Below are positions 7,866-17,055 of a stretch of DNA of 64,000 nt, piece after piece. Where the stretch lies: the NCBI RefSeq assembly GCF_003337375.1, contig NZ_QPJD01000009.1, positions 1 through 64,000 of the forward strand, in the 5' to 3' direction. Both the position numbers and the translations under genes were made by a program. Position 1 is the stretch's first letter, and each line of letters opens with the position of its first letter. This DNA comes from Paenibacillus prosopidis. Its GTDB lineage: Bacteria > Bacillota > Bacilli > Paenibacillales > Paenibacillaceae. The notes under the pieces were generated by a model. The model did not search any database. It had not been told where the DNA came from and saw nothing but the letters and a program-made list of their open reading frames with translations.

Positions 7866-8717
7866 TTATATCACCTCCTGGGCGTTCCTGCGGTATTCAT
7901 TGGGTGTGATCCCATACTCCTTATTAAAGGCACGATAAAACGTACGCAAACTGTTAAATCCTGAGTCGAACGCTATCTCAGTGACCGGGTTCGTGGTAGA
8001 TAGCAGCAGCATCTGGGCAAGGGCTACCCGCCTGCCATTCACATAATCACGAAATGATGTATGGAGTTGGTCAGAGAAGATTCGTGAGATAAGAAATTTG
8101 CTGATTCCCAATTCTCTTGAAACCATATCCAGGGTTACAGGCTCCAAGAAGTGAAGGTCCACATAGGCAAGAATTCTTTGAATACTATCCAGATATAGGG
8201 TGTATTCTATTTTTTTCAGGGATAATAACGGCAGAACATGTCCTAATATGACAGAGGTGTAAGCCTTGAGTAAACGGTTATCACAATTTTCCGTATAACG
8301 TTCGTATAATGCTTTCAGCATGTTCGAGACGTTATAAACCAAGTCCTCCTTGGGAACCATCGGGTTATTTGGAATAAGCTTCGTTAAATCTCCCGTAAAA
8401 TCCCCCGGGAATGCAGCATCGAAAAAAACCAGCAGGATCCGACTGCTCTCAGTTGTTTTGTAGCTGTGGGGTTGATTGGGGAAAATAACCACTATGTCTC
8501 CTTCAGAAAGAAGATATTCCTTCTGATTGATGGTTATATAAATCTTGCCAGATAGGACTATTGTGATTTCAACATGTTTATGCAGATGAAGGGGATAGGT
8601 ATTATCGGAGGATATAAATGTGTGAAACGATTGATGGCGATGCTGGTATTGGATTTTCACTTCTAAACCCCCATAAAGGTAATCGGATTTCCCTATACGC
8701 AGTGAAGTGTTTCTCAT
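7866..8717 (-). CDS. AraC-family transcriptional regulator with cupin sensor
   Basis: The 283-residue protein has an amino-terminal cupin-type domain (LHLHKHVEITIVLSGKIYI near residue 43, then EGDIVVIFPNQPHSY), which in this family binds a sugar effector. The carboxyl-terminal part holds two helix-turn-helix motifs (VTLDMVSRELGISKFLISRIF and VTEIAFDSGFNSLRTFYRAF) ending in GITPNEYRR. It is cytoplasmic and divergent from the pectate lyase at 8883, with about 165 bp between the starts, so it probably controls that gene. The ATG at 8717 has only a weak AAAAGAG site. It marks the left border of the pectin locus. Confidence 0.9.
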   Translation of the reverse strand: MRNTSLRIGKSDYLYGGLEVKIQYQHRHQSFHTFISSDNTYPLHLHKHVEITIVLSGKIYITINQKEYLLSEGDIVVIFPNQPHSYKTTESSRILLVFFDAAFPGDFTGDLTKLIPNNPMVPKEDLVYNVSNMLKALYERYTENCDNRLLKAYTSVILGHVLPLLSLKKIEYTLYLDSIQRILAYVDLHFLEPVTLDMVSRELGISKFLISRIFSDQLHTSFRDYVNGRRVALAQMLLLSTTNPVTEIAFDSGFNSLRTFYRAFNKEYGITPNEYRRNAQEVI

Positions 8718-8882
8718 CTCTTTTCATAAAACCTTAATTCTATACTACAGCACAATGGACCAAGTACAAGAATTGGCGCAAAAAAATTTTTTTTTGGCAG
8801 GTGCGAAATACCTGAAAGGTATAAAATGATTGAAAGTAGCAGCGTGAAGCTTACTACATTATTGAAGGGAGCAGAAAACCAG

Positions 8883-11402
8883 ATGAAAAGTAAGATTAAG
8901 GGATTCAGAAGAGCCTTGGCCGTCATCATAAGTATTGCGATTGCATTTTCAATGGGCTCGGTACGACCTGGCAGTTTGATTTCAGCACTGTCTAATGAAA
9001 GCGATTTCTCGGGGGCTTCCATCGTCGCTTTTCCCGGTGCAGAAGGTGGTGGCGCCTATACCAGTGGTGGTCGTGGCGGAGACGTATATATCGTAACCAA
9101 CCTTGAGGATTATAACAAAAATGATGAACCTATCGAAGGATCCCTTCGTCATGGGATTGTAACTACCCCAGAAGAGGGCCGAACGATTGTTTTTAACGTA
9201 TCAGGAACAATTGAACTGAAGGATGCCTTAAGATTTGCTAACATCAAAAACCTGACCATTGCCGGACAAACAGCACCAGGTAATGGCATTACCGTCGCAG
9301 GATGGGAAACCAATATCAGTAATTCAGAGAACATCATAATCCGGTATTTGTCTTTCCGTCCGGGTGCATCGAATGTATATAGCGGCAGTGATTCCATGGA
9401 TGCTCTTTGGGGAAGAGACAACAACTACTTCATCCTTGATCATTGTTCCTTTAGTTGGAACACGGATGAGACCCTTTCCACATACAGGGGCGAGAACGGT
9501 ACAATTCAGTGGTCTATTATTTCAGAAAGCTTGACGCTCTCGGGACATTCGAAAGGTAGACATGGCTACGGTGGTATTGCAGGCGGAGATAAAACCACCT
9601 TCCATCACAATCTTTATTTGAACCATACCTCACGTAATCCAAGACTCGGCGGCGGATATGGCGGTGCTGCAGATGCAAACCATGTAGCCGTGCTTCAATT
9701 CTCCAACAACGTGATCTATAACTGGGGCTTTAATGGGGTTTATGGCGGAGGCTATAATTTTACTAATTTTATGAACAATATTGAGATTGCGGGACCGGGT
9801 ACAAGAGACAGTGTTGTCAATCAGGTTATTGATGCAGGCGAATCTAAGAAACTTGGCGGTTTCTACATCTCTGGGAATATGATTAACGGTGAGAAGACAG
9901 GCTTGTTGGGTGGAACGTCAGAGTACGTCAAGAATTCCGGCGACACCAGCGGTGACAGTATAACAACCTTTGCAACAAAACCGTATCTTTCCGCGGACAG
10001 CACAGGAGTCAATAACGGGATTACCAATCCAGCGTTTGACGATTATGTTCTAAACGGTGTTCAGGATGCTAGTGACCAATTGCTGAACACCATTTTACAG
10101 CAGGCAGGTGCAACCTATCCACGTCGTGATGCCATTGATGCAAGAATTGTTGCAGAAGTGGAAAAGGGACTCGGAAGATATATCAATACCGAGCATGAGG
10201 TTGGCGGATACATCTCGGACTTTGGTGTCATTGAAGAACAGCATGCCTCAGATTTTGATATGAATCAAAACGGTATTGACGACAAATGGGAAAAGGAAAA
10301 AGGGATCTGGGACACCGAGAATGCATATAAAATTATCACAGACAGCGGCTATACCTGGCTTGAGCTTTATCTGAGCGATCTTGTAGATATGGGTCACGCA
10401 GCTGAAAACCCTGATGCAACAATGACGAAACCGGCGAACAATGCGCAGTTCCGATTAAGCAAATCGATACCTGTGGAAATTAAAGCATCTTCCAAATTCG
10501 GACATCGTATTGATAAGGTAGCGGTATACAATGGCTCTGATTACCTGGGTGACGCTGTGTTAGATGGTAACAAGTATGTATATACCATCGAGGGACTTCA
10601 GGATGCTTCTTACTACATTTCTGCTAGAATTACGGACTCAGAAGGAAATGCGACTCAAACCACCGCAGCCAACATTCATATCAACACAGATGAGAGTACA
10701 TTAGCTGATGGAGATTGGTCATCAGCCGACATCGGTACTCCAGACATCCCAGGTTCTGCAAGCATGACAAACAAAGTGATCACCGTAAAAGGGAACGGAA
10801 AACTTGGCTTGAGCGAGGGCAGCACGGAACAATCTGAAGAATCGGATGCTTCCAAAGATGACTTCCATTTTGTCTATAAGAAAGTGACTGGAGATATGGA
10901 GATCACTGCTAAGCTAGAGGAAATTGGATCCGTTGACAACCATGCGTTCAACGGCCTAATGTTTCGCGATGGCTTGCAAGATGACAGCGCAACCGCAGCC
11001 CTGGGACTTTCCTGGGTGAAGATCTCCAAAGCTTACTGCTGGTCAGTCTATTTGGCAGGAAGGGAAAAAAAAGGTGGAAACTTTAACGAATTAACCGAAA
11101 CACTGGACAGCGCTTCTAAAGCCGAGAAGGCAGGCATTCAGCTTGTACCGGACATTCCATTCAAGCTCAGCGGTGTCGAACAGGGTTACTGGCTCAAGCT
11201 TGGCCGCAAGGGAGATACCTTCTCTGCTTATGGCTCAATAGACGGTAAAGAATGGACACTAATCGGTGAGAAAACCGTAGCGATGAAGGATTCGGTGTAT
11301 GTTGGTTTTGCCGTAGACAGCAATGATATTGCAAATGATATTGAGCAGTTGAATTATGCGAAGTTCTCAAATGTTAGCTTTAAGGATAGCTTAAACCCAT
11401 AA
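8883..11402 (+). CDS. Secreted PL1 pectate lyase, multidomain
   Basis: This 839-residue exported enzyme starts at ATG 8883, eleven bases after GAAGGGAG, and has a signal peptide over roughly the first 35 residues. The family-1 polysaccharide lyase beta-helix spans about residues 45-450: FPGAEGGGAYTSGGRGGDVY, TIAGQTAPGNGITVAG, FILDHCSFSWNTDE, HHNLYLNHTSRNPRLGG and VIYNWGF. PL1 enzymes cleave polygalacturonate by calcium-dependent beta-elimination. A calcium-loop-like DMNQNGIDDKWE follows, then an Ig-like domain (about 520-605) and a DUF1349/laminin-G-like domain (about 610-835), probably for substrate binding. The beta-helix and following modules resemble the amino-terminal part of the 2081-residue protein at 42013. 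A strong terminator follows. Confidence 0.9.
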   Translation: MKSKIKGFRRALAVIISIAIAFSMGSVRPGSLISALSNESDFSGASIVAFPGAEGGGAYTSGGRGGDVYIVTNLEDYNKNDEPIEGSLRHGIVTTPEEGRTIVFNVSGTIELKDALRFANIKNLTIAGQTAPGNGITVAGWETNISNSENIIIRYLSFRPGASNVYSGSDSMDALWGRDNNYFILDHCSFSWNTDETLSTYRGENGTIQWSIISESLTLSGHSKGRHGYGGIAGGDKTTFHHNLYLNHTSRNPRLGGGYGGAADANHVAVLQFSNNVIYNWGFNGVYGGGYNFTNFMNNIEIAGPGTRDSVVNQVIDAGESKKLGGFYISGNMINGEKTGLLGGTSEYVKNSGDTSGDSITTFATKPYLSADSTGVNNGITNPAFDDYVLNGVQDASDQLLNTILQQAGATYPRRDAIDARIVAEVEKGLGRYINTEHEVGGYISDFGVIEEQHASDFDMNQNGIDDKWEKEKGIWDTENAYKIITDSGYTWLELYLSDLVDMGHAAENPDATMTKPANNAQFRLSKSIPVEIKASSKFGHRIDKVAVYNGSDYLGDAVLDGNKYVYTIEGLQDASYYISARITDSEGNATQTTAANIHINTDESTLADGDWSSADIGTPDIPGSASMTNKVITVKGNGKLGLSEGSTEQSEESDASKDDFHFVYKKVTGDMEITAKLEEIGSVDNHAFNGLMFRDGLQDDSATAALGLSWVKISKAYCWSVYLAGREKKGGNFNELTETLDSASKAEKAGIQLVPDIPFKLSGVEQGYWLKLGRKGDTFSAYGSIDGKEWTLIGEKTVAMKDSVYVGFAVDSNDIANDIEQLNYAKFSNVSFKDSLNP

Positions 11403-11480
11403 GCAATGAGGTTGAAATGGGATCACTTTAGCAGCCTCGACTACTCATTCAATCCTACGGCGTTTTGGATTCCTAACAAC

Positions 11481-11519
11481 AAAAAGGTCAACCGGACCAT
11501 TTCTCCGGTTGACCTTTTT
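11481..11519. terminator. Strong terminator after PL1 gene
   Basis: A perfect 16-bp stem (11481-11496 with 11504-11519; left arm begins AAAAAGGTCAACC) with a 7-base loop ends in five T on the top strand and also offers a T-run on the other strand, so it can work in both directions. Confidence 0.95.
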
Positions 11520-12074
11520 GCTTGAACGCGTTCACCCGCTAATTGTCGCCAATGTCGAACATGAACATAAATCGTATTCGTAATAATCCATCAACATTTA
11601 TTCCAAATTAATTATATTTCCTTAAATTGACTTTTTCCTAATATGCGAAAACTTAATTACTTTCTCAACTGATTTGAATGCATATTTTTGTTTCTAAAGA
11701 TTTTAACACGGCGTCCTTTATCTTTATTACCTGAATTGCTGATGAAATATCGAGAAACTCACTTTTTTTGTTATTTTCCAAACAATCCTTAATATGATGA
11801 ATAACTTGCTCAAAATCATCATTTATTATGGAAAATTTGTATACCTTTCAACAACTGCGAATTTATCTTCATAATTTAACGTTGTGATTACAACACCCCT
11901 TCAGGAAAAAACTGATATAACCGGCATAATCATTTCATCATTTTTGTCTGGAAACCCCGCAATGGATACAGGAATGCAAATCTGCGGATTATAGGCGTTT
12001 TCTCTTTTCTTGCGTACGATAGGGTGGTAAGTCAAGCATCCTATTGTCCATTGAAAAGAGGGGGTCACTAACGA
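11520..12074. other. AT-rich intergenic region upstream of first binding-protein gene
   Basis: About 550 bases without an intact gene. The middle holds a decayed coding stretch on the reverse strand (listed separately at 11665-11893). The last 15 bases before the next gene contain its ribosome site GAGGGGG. Promoter elements were not resolved. Confidence 0.6.
11665..11893 (-). pseudogene. Decayed reading frame, possibly the tail of a Gfo/Idh/MocA oxidoreductase
   Basis: Reverse-strand translation in two frames gives GVVITTLNYEDKFAVVERY, then after a frame change NDDFEQVIHHIKDCLENNKK and SSAIQVIKIKDAVLKSLETK, ending at TGA 11665-11667. The spacing of a hydrophobic strand, an acidic FEQVI-HIKDCLE helix and a closing IKIKDAVLKSL helix resembles the carboxyl end of Gfo/Idh/MocA sugar oxidoreductases. 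The amino-terminal part is absent. The family call is tentative. Confidence 0.35.
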
Positions 12075-13646
12075 ATGACGAAAACAAGTAACGACCGTAA
12101 AAGAAGCTGGCAGTGGGTCGCGCTCGTAGGTTCTCTTGTATTGCTGGTTATAAGTGCGGCTTGTTCGGGCGGCGCCAAACCGGCGGACCCAGGCGGGAAC
12201 GCAGATTCGAAGGCGGAGAGCGGACAATCTACACCCGATAAGCCTTTCGAACTGAGTATCATGACCGTGCTTCACACGCCGGAGCTTCCGGAGGATAAAG
12301 TTCTACGGTTGATTGAGCAAAAAACGAATACAAAGTTGAAAATTAACTGGGTGCCGAATGCCGCATATGAAGAAAAGGTGCTTTCGTCGATGGCTACCAA
12401 TACTATGCCTCAAGCCATTTATGTAGGGAACGTGGCGATATACAACAATTTCAAAAAGCCGCTGCGCGAAGGACAATTTTGGGAAATCGGTCCTTACCTG
12501 GAGGAATACCCCTATTTACGCAATCTGGATCCGGCCGTATTGAAGAACAGTTCTGTAGACGGTAAGATTTACGGAATTTATCAGGCCACGCCTTTATCCA
12601 GGCAGGGGGTTATTTACCGGAAGGATTGGGCGGACAAATTGGGTCTGAAAAGGCCGGAATCAATCGATGATCTTTACAATATGATGAAAGCGTTCACAGA
12701 GCAAGATCCCGACGGCGACAAGCAGAAGGACACTATTGGTTTGGCGGACAGAAGCGACCTCGTGTACGGCGCATTTAAAACCGTCAGTTCGTACTTCGGT
12801 ACACCGAATAACTGGGGGGAGCAAAATGGGGAGCTTCGACCGGAATTTATGTTTCCGGCTTACATGGAAACGATGAAATTTTTCAGAAAGCTGCAATCCG
12901 AAGGCTTAATTAATCACGATTTCCCGGTTACGAGCAAGCCGGATCACGAGGCTTTGTTCAAGTCCGGGAAAGCCGGCATGTTCATCGGCTGCATCTGCGC
13001 CGCCCCGGGGTATCAGCGGGACATGACCGCGTCGATGCCGGAAACCGTCTTGGATGTTGTAAACAGGATCAAAGGTCCGGGAGGAGAAGTTGGCGTATGG
13101 TCCGTTCCGGGGTATGGGAACATGGTCTTATTCCCGAAATCGACAGTGAAGAGCGAAGAGGAGCTGAAGAAAGTATTGGCTTTCTTCGATCAACTGATGA
13201 AACCGGAAATTTATAATTTACTGAATTACGGGATAGAGGGAGAGCATTATGAGATCGTAGACGGACAAGCGAAGGTGTTTAAAGACCCGGAGAAAGCGGC
13301 GATCAACGATCGGGAGGTTCGCCCGCTGCTAAGCTTGAGAATCGGCGGTCCGGATACAGTCGACGGGTTGGTCGGTTACGCGGATACGGAGTTGGCTCAA
13401 TTGACTAACAATTCGATGGCCGACAATAACAACATTCTGATTAACGACCCTGCGGTGGCTTTCGACTCCCCGACGAGAGATCAGTCGGGTGTTCAACTCC
13501 AGCAGATTATAACGGATGCTACTTACAGATTTATGATGGGCAACCTGGACGAAGCGGGCTTTCAGGCTGCGATTGATAAATGGTTGAAAGACGGCGGCGG
13601 CAAAGTAATTGAAGAGATCAATGAGCAATATCGGACAACAAAATAG
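12075..13646 (+). CDS. Extracellular sugar-binding lipoprotein (LplA-like), orphan copy
   Basis: This 523-residue protein is a lipid-anchored family-1 solute-binding protein: a positively charged amino end, a hydrophobic stretch and lipobox ISAAC with Cys30. GAGGGGG is the ribosome site. Conserved blocks shared with the proteins at 25895 and 27726 include LHTPE, FWEIGP, SVDGKIYGIYQ, PLSRQG, IYRKDWADKLGL and DEAGFQAA. No permease gene follows, so it probably feeds the single permease pair at 29355-31214 or a distant one. It precedes a CBM35 relic and the esterase gene at 13987, suggesting capture of oligosaccharides released by these enzymes. The ligand is inferred from context only. Confidence 0.88.
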   Translation: MTKTSNDRKRSWQWVALVGSLVLLVISAACSGGAKPADPGGNADSKAESGQSTPDKPFELSIMTVLHTPELPEDKVLRLIEQKTNTKLKINWVPNAAYEEKVLSSMATNTMPQAIYVGNVAIYNNFKKPLREGQFWEIGPYLEEYPYLRNLDPAVLKNSSVDGKIYGIYQATPLSRQGVIYRKDWADKLGLKRPESIDDLYNMMKAFTEQDPDGDKQKDTIGLADRSDLVYGAFKTVSSYFGTPNNWGEQNGELRPEFMFPAYMETMKFFRKLQSEGLINHDFPVTSKPDHEALFKSGKAGMFIGCICAAPGYQRDMTASMPETVLDVVNRIKGPGGEVGVWSVPGYGNMVLFPKSTVKSEEELKKVLAFFDQLMKPEIYNLLNYGIEGEHYEIVDGQAKVFKDPEKAAINDREVRPLLSLRIGGPDTVDGLVGYADTELAQLTNNSMADNNNILINDPAVAFDSPTRDQSGVQLQQIITDATYRFMMGNLDEAGFQAAIDKWLKDGGGKVIEEINEQYRTTK

Positions 13647-13682
13647 GTGGTAAGAGAAACGCGGAAGAGAGACTCTCTTCTT

Positions 13683-13924
13683 TCAGCTGCGTCATATCCA
13701 AAGGGGAGCCCGCCTATCTCGCAGGCACACCATACGTGGCGGAGGAGGATCCGGGGAACGGCGGGGGCGGGGGCGAACAGCCGCCGGAACCGCCGGTAGA
13801 CGTTATTTACGAAGCGGAGGATGCGACGTTATCCGCCGCGATCATTGATAACAAGCATCCGGGGTACACCGTCCACAGGCTTCATCGACTATAATCCGAA
13901 CGCGTCGGGCGGATGGATCGAATG
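13683..13924 (+). pseudogene. Relic of a CBM35-containing secreted enzyme
   Basis: Translation shows a Gly/Pro linker (DPGNGGGGGEQPPEPPVDV) followed by a CBM35 start, IYEAEDATLSAAIIDNKHPG, and after a one-base frame change TGFIDYNPNASGGWIE, ending at TGA 13922. That is about half of a CBM35 carbohydrate-binding module, a family often attached to pectin- and xylan-active enzymes. No catalytic part is left. The relic lies between the binding-protein gene and the esterase gene at 13987. Confidence 0.75.
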
Positions 13925-13986
13925 AACAGCGAACCAGCTGACAGCCGGCTGTTTAAATGATTCGATCAAGAAAGGAAGTGTAGTTG

Positions 13987-16953
13987 TTGAAAAAGTTCTG
14001 GCATATCGCTCTGTCATCTCTTCTTTTAGCCGCAGTCCTGATACCGTGCTTTAGTACAGAGACAGCAGCATCCATCACTGGAAATGCAGAGGGAAACACT
14101 CTTACATCATTGGACAGGTCCTACAAATTCAACTTCACAAACCAAGAAAAACCCGGGTATCAGTCTGTCACCTATGATGTGTTAAAAGGTGGGGCCCCGC
14201 TGTATGACTCATCTGTCGGATATGGTTTTGTTAATGAGACCAGCGCTATGCCGCCCAGGGAAGTTCATATCGCTACCATTACTTCGGATGGAACGGGTTT
14301 TTACATTACGGAGCCTGTTTTTTTTGCAGAACCGAGTCAAGAGAAAGCTAATTATAATAACTACGGCATGGCTTTCCGTATTCAAGCCCCTCCCGGCGCA
14401 TATAGCGTGTATGTGAAAACGACATCCGACGCTGCGGACACAACGGTAGCGGTGTCGGGAATGCAGACTAGCCGTCTGCTGGGCGGTGGCTCATGGGATT
14501 CAGCCAAGCTGGTGCCCAGAAAGTATATTGTTGAAGCACGCGGCAAGGAGTGGAAGTATACGTATGTAAATGGTCGGGACTACCTGGATATTGAGATTGA
14601 GCCTAACAAAACGATGATCCCCGTTGGCATTGAAGAAATTGTTCTGCAGCCGATCCTGCCAGTGCAGCGAGAGGACGGAACTCTTCCGACGATATTCACA
14701 CTCGGAGATTCAACCGTCAAATCCTACATTTTCAACGAAACGCCAATGAGCGGCTGGGGCCAAGTCATCGACCCCATGTTTAACCTGCGTAAAGTGAATG
14801 TGATTAACTACTCCATGGGCGGGCGTTCGTTCAAGAGTGCTTACACTGAGGGCCGGCTGAATGATATATTAATGAGCGGCAAAATCGGGGATTACCTGTT
14901 CATTCAGTTCGGTCATAATGATGAGAGTACAGATGAGCTCAGACGTTTTGGCAGAGGGGCGACAGAAGCGATGTATGAAACGTATATTAAAGAAATATAC
15001 CTTCCTGCCATCCGCGCCAGGGGCATGATCCCGGTTCTGGTAACACCGATGTCCAGAGTCAGAGGTGATGCGGCCCCGGGATATGTCTACACGAACTCAT
15101 TTATGAATCGAAAGTTCCCCGATATAATGAAAAGATCTGCGCAAGAATCGGGAGTCACGCTTATCGATCTTAATTCGGAGAGTATAAAGTATTATAATGA
15201 GATCGGTGTGGAGGCGACGACCGCCATCGTCATGTCGATTGAAGCGGGAGAAACTCCCGGCATGACGAGCGGCGGAAGTTACGCCAACGGTCATCCATCA
15301 AATAAGGTTGACGGGACTCACTTTAAAGAAGCGCTGGCGAAACAATTTGCCCGGATCATTGTTACCGAACTCGTGAAAATGGGACAAGCCGGCGATACCA
15401 CGTCAGCTGCACTTGCTTCTTATCTTAAAGAGGAAGTTGCATCAGCGGCATTAACAGGGGGCTGGTCGGAGGTTTTCACCGAAATGGCTGGCGATACAAC
15501 GACCGGTGAAGATGCTTATTACCGCAATCAGATTGAGAAGCTGATTCAGCTGAAGGTGATGAGCAAGGACGCTCAAGGAAACTTTTATCCGGATATGGCG
15601 ATGACCGTTAGCGAGTTCGTTGTATCGATCTCCAAGCTGATGAACGTGGAAGAATCGACATTCGCCGGTTACCCAAATGGGGAACTTTCCAGGGAAGTAA
15701 TGGGAGCTATTTTGGATGACGCCTATCATGCGAAGTTCACCAGTAAGCCGAAGTACATGACCGATTATAATGGAGCGTCCGAGGCGCCAGGCGACCCGTG
15801 CTATGATCCGTATCTGGATCCGGCGAGCAACTGCGTGATGTACTATCCTCTAGTTTCCTGGGAGCAGATCACGGATACCGCGCAAATTGCCCCTCACTTG
15901 GTTTCAAAAGTGAAGGATGCATATGAACTCGGCCTCATCCGCTCCGAGAAAGGAATTTCCAGGGGGAAAATGGTTAACGGAACAGAGCTTGAACCGCAAT
16001 TGACGGTACCCCGGGAGAAAGCAGCTAAAACCCTGTACTTCATGTGGGTTCTCCTACAAGCTATAGATGTTGAAAACGATGTCTTACCGAATACGCCGCC
16101 GGTTACGACACAGTCATCTTATATAGACGGCCAATATTTAAATGTTAATACTCCGACATTCACGTGGAGTTTCAGTGATGCGGATGCCGGCGATGCACAG
16201 CGTGCTTATCAGGTGCAAGGATCGACGGACAATTGGCAGACGACCGCTTTTGATACCGGGGAAGTGATCGAGACCAGAACGTCCTATGAAGCTTCAGCCA
16301 TGCAGGATAATGATAATTGGAGCATCCGAATTCGGACGATGGATACCCGGGGGGCTTGGTCGGAATGGGCTTATCGCAGATTAGCCATAGATACCACAGC
16401 ACCGACAGCCAAGGTGGTATACAGCACAGTGGCGATGACAAACCACGATGTTATAGCCACGATCGAGCCCAATGAGCAAGTGACGATAACCAATAACAAC
16501 GGGGCTTCCAGCTATACGTTCAGTCAGAATGGCAGCTTTACGTTTGAATTCATGGATAGGGCGGGCAATACAGGAACGGTAGTAGCATCAGTAAACAACA
16601 TTGACAAGACGGCGCCGACGCTTCGTATCGTGCTTGACAAGACAAAGCTCTTGCCGGTGAACCATCAGTTGGAAACCGTAAATGCCAGCATCTATGCGGA
16701 CGATGGCATGTCGGGGATCGATTCGGTCGTGCTGGCCTCCATAACGAGCAACGAACCGGACGACGGCTTGGGTGGGGGAGATAAGCCAAATGATATACAA
16801 GGAGCAGAGTACGGTACTCTTGATACTTCATTTATGCTGCGCGCAGAACGTGCGGCTAACGGTTCCGGTCGCGTTTACACGATTACATACACCGCAACCG
16901 ATAAAGCCGGGAATGAGACGACGGTTTCGGTAACTGTAACCGTACCCCGCTAA
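13987..16953 (+). CDS. Secreted rhamnogalacturonan acetylesterase-like SGNH protein with SLH-like and Ig-like modules (copy 1)
   Basis: The start is TTG 13987. The three paralogues (13987, 36802, 58518) share the same ribosome site GGAAGTGTA or GGGAGTGTA at identical distance, which rules out the upstream TTG at 13984. Of 988 residues, 1-29 form a signal peptide and about 45-225 a conserved beta-rich domain of unknown function. An SGNH esterase follows: GDST with Ser242, NYSMGGRSF at 274, GHNDE at 309 and DGTHF with Asp442 and His445, as in family CE12. Residues ~480-690 resemble three divergent SLH repeats. Only this copy has an added carboxyl Ig-like region (~700-988), which is nearly identical to the end of the gene at 39137. 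It probably removes acetyl groups from pectin at the cell surface. Confidence 0.85.
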   Translation: MKKFWHIALSSLLLAAVLIPCFSTETAASITGNAEGNTLTSLDRSYKFNFTNQEKPGYQSVTYDVLKGGAPLYDSSVGYGFVNETSAMPPREVHIATITSDGTGFYITEPVFFAEPSQEKANYNNYGMAFRIQAPPGAYSVYVKTTSDAADTTVAVSGMQTSRLLGGGSWDSAKLVPRKYIVEARGKEWKYTYVNGRDYLDIEIEPNKTMIPVGIEEIVLQPILPVQREDGTLPTIFTLGDSTVKSYIFNETPMSGWGQVIDPMFNLRKVNVINYSMGGRSFKSAYTEGRLNDILMSGKIGDYLFIQFGHNDESTDELRRFGRGATEAMYETYIKEIYLPAIRARGMIPVLVTPMSRVRGDAAPGYVYTNSFMNRKFPDIMKRSAQESGVTLIDLNSESIKYYNEIGVEATTAIVMSIEAGETPGMTSGGSYANGHPSNKVDGTHFKEALAKQFARIIVTELVKMGQAGDTTSAALASYLKEEVASAALTGGWSEVFTEMAGDTTTGEDAYYRNQIEKLIQLKVMSKDAQGNFYPDMAMTVSEFVVSISKLMNVEESTFAGYPNGELSREVMGAILDDAYHAKFTSKPKYMTDYNGASEAPGDPCYDPYLDPASNCVMYYPLVSWEQITDTAQIAPHLVSKVKDAYELGLIRSEKGISRGKMVNGTELEPQLTVPREKAAKTLYFMWVLLQAIDVENDVLPNTPPVTTQSSYIDGQYLNVNTPTFTWSFSDADAGDAQRAYQVQGSTDNWQTTAFDTGEVIETRTSYEASAMQDNDNWSIRIRTMDTRGAWSEWAYRRLAIDTTAPTAKVVYSTVAMTNHDVIATIEPNEQVTITNNNGASSYTFSQNGSFTFEFMDRAGNTGTVVASVNNIDKTAPTLRIVLDKTKLLPVNHQLETVNASIYADDGMSGIDSVVLASITSNEPDDGLGGGDKPNDIQGAEYGTLDTSFMLRAERAANGSGRVYTITYTATDKAGNETTVSVTVTVPR

Positions 16954-17055
16954 CAGTCAAACGAGAAACCGCTATTGAAGTTTGTTTCTAAAAAGTAGGT
17001 CGCGAATTGCGTGTTTTCGACATGATGTTGACTATTCATTACGAGGAGGAAGTTT

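Noticed and set aside
11901..12275. Reverse-strand 124-codon frame over the start of the first binding-protein gene
   Set aside because: It overlaps the well-supported lipoprotein signal region and shows no protein-like sequence.
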